The notes under the pieces are model-generated. The model worked only from the letters and a program-made list of their open reading frames with translations, searched no databases and was not told the origin of the DNA. A stretch of 6,411 nucleotides of DNA, taken from NCBI GenBank assembly GCA_959604115.1, contig CAUHBW010000224.1:1-6411 (forward strand). Direction: 5' to 3'. The translations under genes and the position numbers were made by a program. Positions 5,296-6,411 of this stretch are shown here, one piece after another (position 1 is the stretch's first letter; every line of letters begins with the position of its first letter). The DNA is from an uncultured Bilophila sp. Lineage in GTDB: Bacteria; Desulfobacterota; Desulfovibrionia; Desulfovibrionales; Desulfovibrionaceae.

Positions 5296-5994
5296 ATGCA
5301 GGCGGCGGAAATCCTGCGCCTCGTATCCGGCGCGTTGCAGGACCTTGAACCAGGCATCCGTGCGAGGTGGGAGTGGAACGGCGGCGACGACAATGCCATC
5401 GGACTGCTCGACTTCCTGAACCATGCGCTCAGGGAAGTGGTCATGCAGCGCCCGGACGCCACGGCCGTAACCGGAGACATCGTGCTGGAGCCGGGTATCC
5501 GGCAGGCTATTCCCGGACGGAAGCACGGCGTGAAGGCGCCCGCCATGCTGTTTATCGGTTTGAATGCGAACGTGTGCGAGGGAAGGGCGGGCAGGCCGAT
5601 TGTGGCCACCACCACGGAGAACATCACGGGGTGGTCGTCGATGGGAATGTGCGCCCCGTGGTCCGGAATCGAGTATTTCGCCTATGACCGGATGGCGGAC
5701 CCTTTGTTCTACTGGGTGTTCCCCGCCGTGCCGGAAGAGTGCGAGGTCATCGTCAACGCCACATGGAGCGCCGGGCCGCCCCATATTGGGAGCCCGGATG
5801 ACTGCCTATCCCTGCGGGATACGTTCGCTCCGGCCATTGTCCATCACATCTTGTACGGCATCCTGTCCGGAGACAACGAAGCCTCCAATCTGGCCCGCGC
5901 GCAACACCACCTGAGCGAGTTCTACAACTCGCTTGGAGTCAAGCGGCAGGTTGATGCCGCGTGGCCCCGGACGAGTGCCGGAGGCGCGCAATGA
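5296..5994 (+). CDS. head-tail adaptor, DUF6682-like
   Basis: A 232-aa protein likely to bind under the portal and start the neck. The start, MQAAEILRLVSGALQD (1-16), followed by a helix LLDFLNHALREVVMQRPDA (37-55), fits the DUF6682-type phage adaptor pattern of an N-terminal helix pair with L-L-x-x-LN-x-A/G-x-R-x-V-x-x-RPDA. LEPGIRQAIP (64-73) matches the family's L-x-x-G-x-RQ-x-(L/I)P turn. The beta-rich middle has FAYDRMADPLFYWVFPAVP (128-146), matching Y-x-x-DP-x-x-P-x-x-F-x-V-x-P. The C-terminal helices include RDTFAPAIVHHILYGILSGD (174-193) and ARAQHHLSEFYNSLG (200-214). A GAGG/GGCGG site (5282-5288) is 7 bases upstream of ATG 5296, two bases after the previous stop. Its place after the capsid gene supports a connector role. 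I am confident of the pattern, less so of the exact family name. Confidence 0.78.
   Translation: MQAAEILRLVSGALQDLEPGIRARWEWNGGDDNAIGLLDFLNHALREVVMQRPDATAVTGDIVLEPGIRQAIPGRKHGVKAPAMLFIGLNANVCEGRAGRPIVATTTENITGWSSMGMCAPWSGIEYFAYDRMADPLFYWVFPAVPEECEVIVNATWSAGPPHIGSPDDCLSLRDTFAPAIVHHILYGILSGDNEASNLARAQHHLSEFYNSLGVKRQVDAAWPRTSAGGAQ
5980..5984 (+). promoter_or_regulatory. ribosome binding site of the second adaptor gene
   Basis: GGAGG lies in the last codons of the first adaptor, 6 bases before ATG 5991. It supports ATG 5991 over the in-frame ATG 6003, whose nearest GGAG is only 3 bases away. Confidence 0.7.
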
Positions 5995-6411
5995 CGGAGC
6001 GTATGGGGTCCTACGATGTGATCATCCCCCGCGTGCTCATGCAGGTGCAGCCTTGTCCGCAGTTCGTCGTCCTTGACGCCGTTCAGCAGGTTGCCGTGGA
6101 CTTCTTCACCCGGACCGAGGTCTGGACGGACACGATGGCGGAAACGCTCTTTCGCGGTTCCCGTGTTGTGGAGTTGACGGCTGACAGGGGAGTGGTCGTT
6201 TCCCGTGTCCTTCATTTGTTGCTTGATGGCGTGCGGTTGGAAGGTGGGAGCGACTTTCATGCGGAGCGGGCCGGATCGGGAATCACAGTGCTGTTTCATG
6301 CCGCGCATGAGGACGCCGACCACACCGTTTACGCTTGCTGCGCGTTTCGTCCGGCGCGAACGGCGGCACAGGTTCCTGAAGCATTGCTTGAAGAATGGGG
6401 CGATACGCTGG
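5991..6411 (+). CDS. second phage connector/tail adaptor protein, 5' part only
   Basis: The first 140 codons of a gene that runs past the window. It opens MTERMGSYDVIIPRVLMQVQ then PCPQFVVLDAVQQVAVDFFT (21-40) and RTEVWTD (41-47). This resembles phage proteins beginning with YD-x-x-LP-x-V-x-x-x-x-x-x-CP-x-x-x-x-x-x-A-x-R-x-A-x-x-F-x-x-x-T/S-x-VW, which are encoded next to DUF6682-type adaptors. A beta-rich middle follows (about 53-118), then FRPARTAAQVPEALLEEWGD (119-138), a segment that in relatives precedes a helical end of about 60-100 more residues. GGAGG (5980-5984) sits 6 bases before ATG 5991, which overlaps the previous stop (ATGA). The likely role is a neck or tail adaptor that follows the first in assembly; the molecular function is not established from this sequence. 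Confidence 0.68.
   Translation, partial: MTERMGSYDVIIPRVLMQVQPCPQFVVLDAVQQVAVDFFTRTEVWTDTMAETLFRGSRVVELTADRGVVVSRVLHLLLDGVRLEGGSDFHAERAGSGITVLFHAAHEDADHTVYACCAFRPARTAAQVPEALLEEWGDTL

Noticed and set aside
1..6411. CRISPR arrays, tRNA genes, insertion sequences, attachment sites or long non-coding stretches.
   Set aside because: I saw no regular repeats with spacers, no cloverleaf-like segments and no terminal inverted repeats; the window is coding from end to end, with gaps of at most about 15 bases.

Overview
The window is a piece of a tailed-phage (Caudoviricetes) genome or prophage. It holds the end of a lysis cassette followed directly by the head-assembly and head-to-tail connector genes. 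All genes lie on the + strand with almost no intergenic DNA. The host is most likely a GC-rich Gram-negative bacterium: the first gene is the C-terminal part of an Rz1/LysC-like outer-membrane spanin subunit, which only makes sense with an outer membrane. The GC-rich codon use and the mix of families remind me of prophages in Desulfovibrionaceae (Desulfovibrio/Bilophila type), but that host guess is an impression that no marker in the window proves.

Layout: (1) 2-148, 3' end of an Rz1-like spanin gene; (2) 145-642, a holin of the PF05105 (TcdE-type) family; (3) 639-2810, a 723-aa portal protein; (4) 2807-3016, a 69-aa charged, helical unknown; (5) 3022-3840, an acidic Pro/Gln/Glu-rich protein that is the probable scaffold; (6) 3856-4881, a major capsid protein of the N4-gp56 family; (7) 4892-5293, a 133-aa unknown with a disordered N-terminus and a beta-rich C-terminus; (8) 5296-5994, a head-tail adaptor resembling DUF6682 phage proteins; (9) 5991 to the window end, the first 140 codons of a second connector/tail adaptor. 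No stretch over 20 bases lies outside a gene, and I see no promoter, tRNA, CRISPR, insertion sequence or attachment site.

How the genes work together: the portal forms the dodecameric vertex that nucleates the procapsid, the scaffold directs polymerisation of the capsid protein, and the two proteins at 5296 and 5991 probably dock under the portal to build the neck. The holin and spanin act at the end of infection on the inner and outer membranes. Many junctions are ATGA overlaps (145, 639, 2807, 5991), so the genes are probably one translationally coupled late operon. The capsid gene and the gene after it instead follow short gaps with strong ribosome binding sites, as expected for a product needed in hundreds of copies.

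The module looks intact and fairly conventional. The points most worth a second look are the two unassigned small proteins (2807 and 4892), the placement of lysis genes directly against the portal, the pairing of a TcdE-type holin with an Rz1-type spanin, and a weak terminator-like hairpin plus T7 tract inside the capsid gene. No terminase, endolysin, integrase or tail-fibre gene is present, so a podovirus-like or siphovirus-like form cannot be settled from this window.
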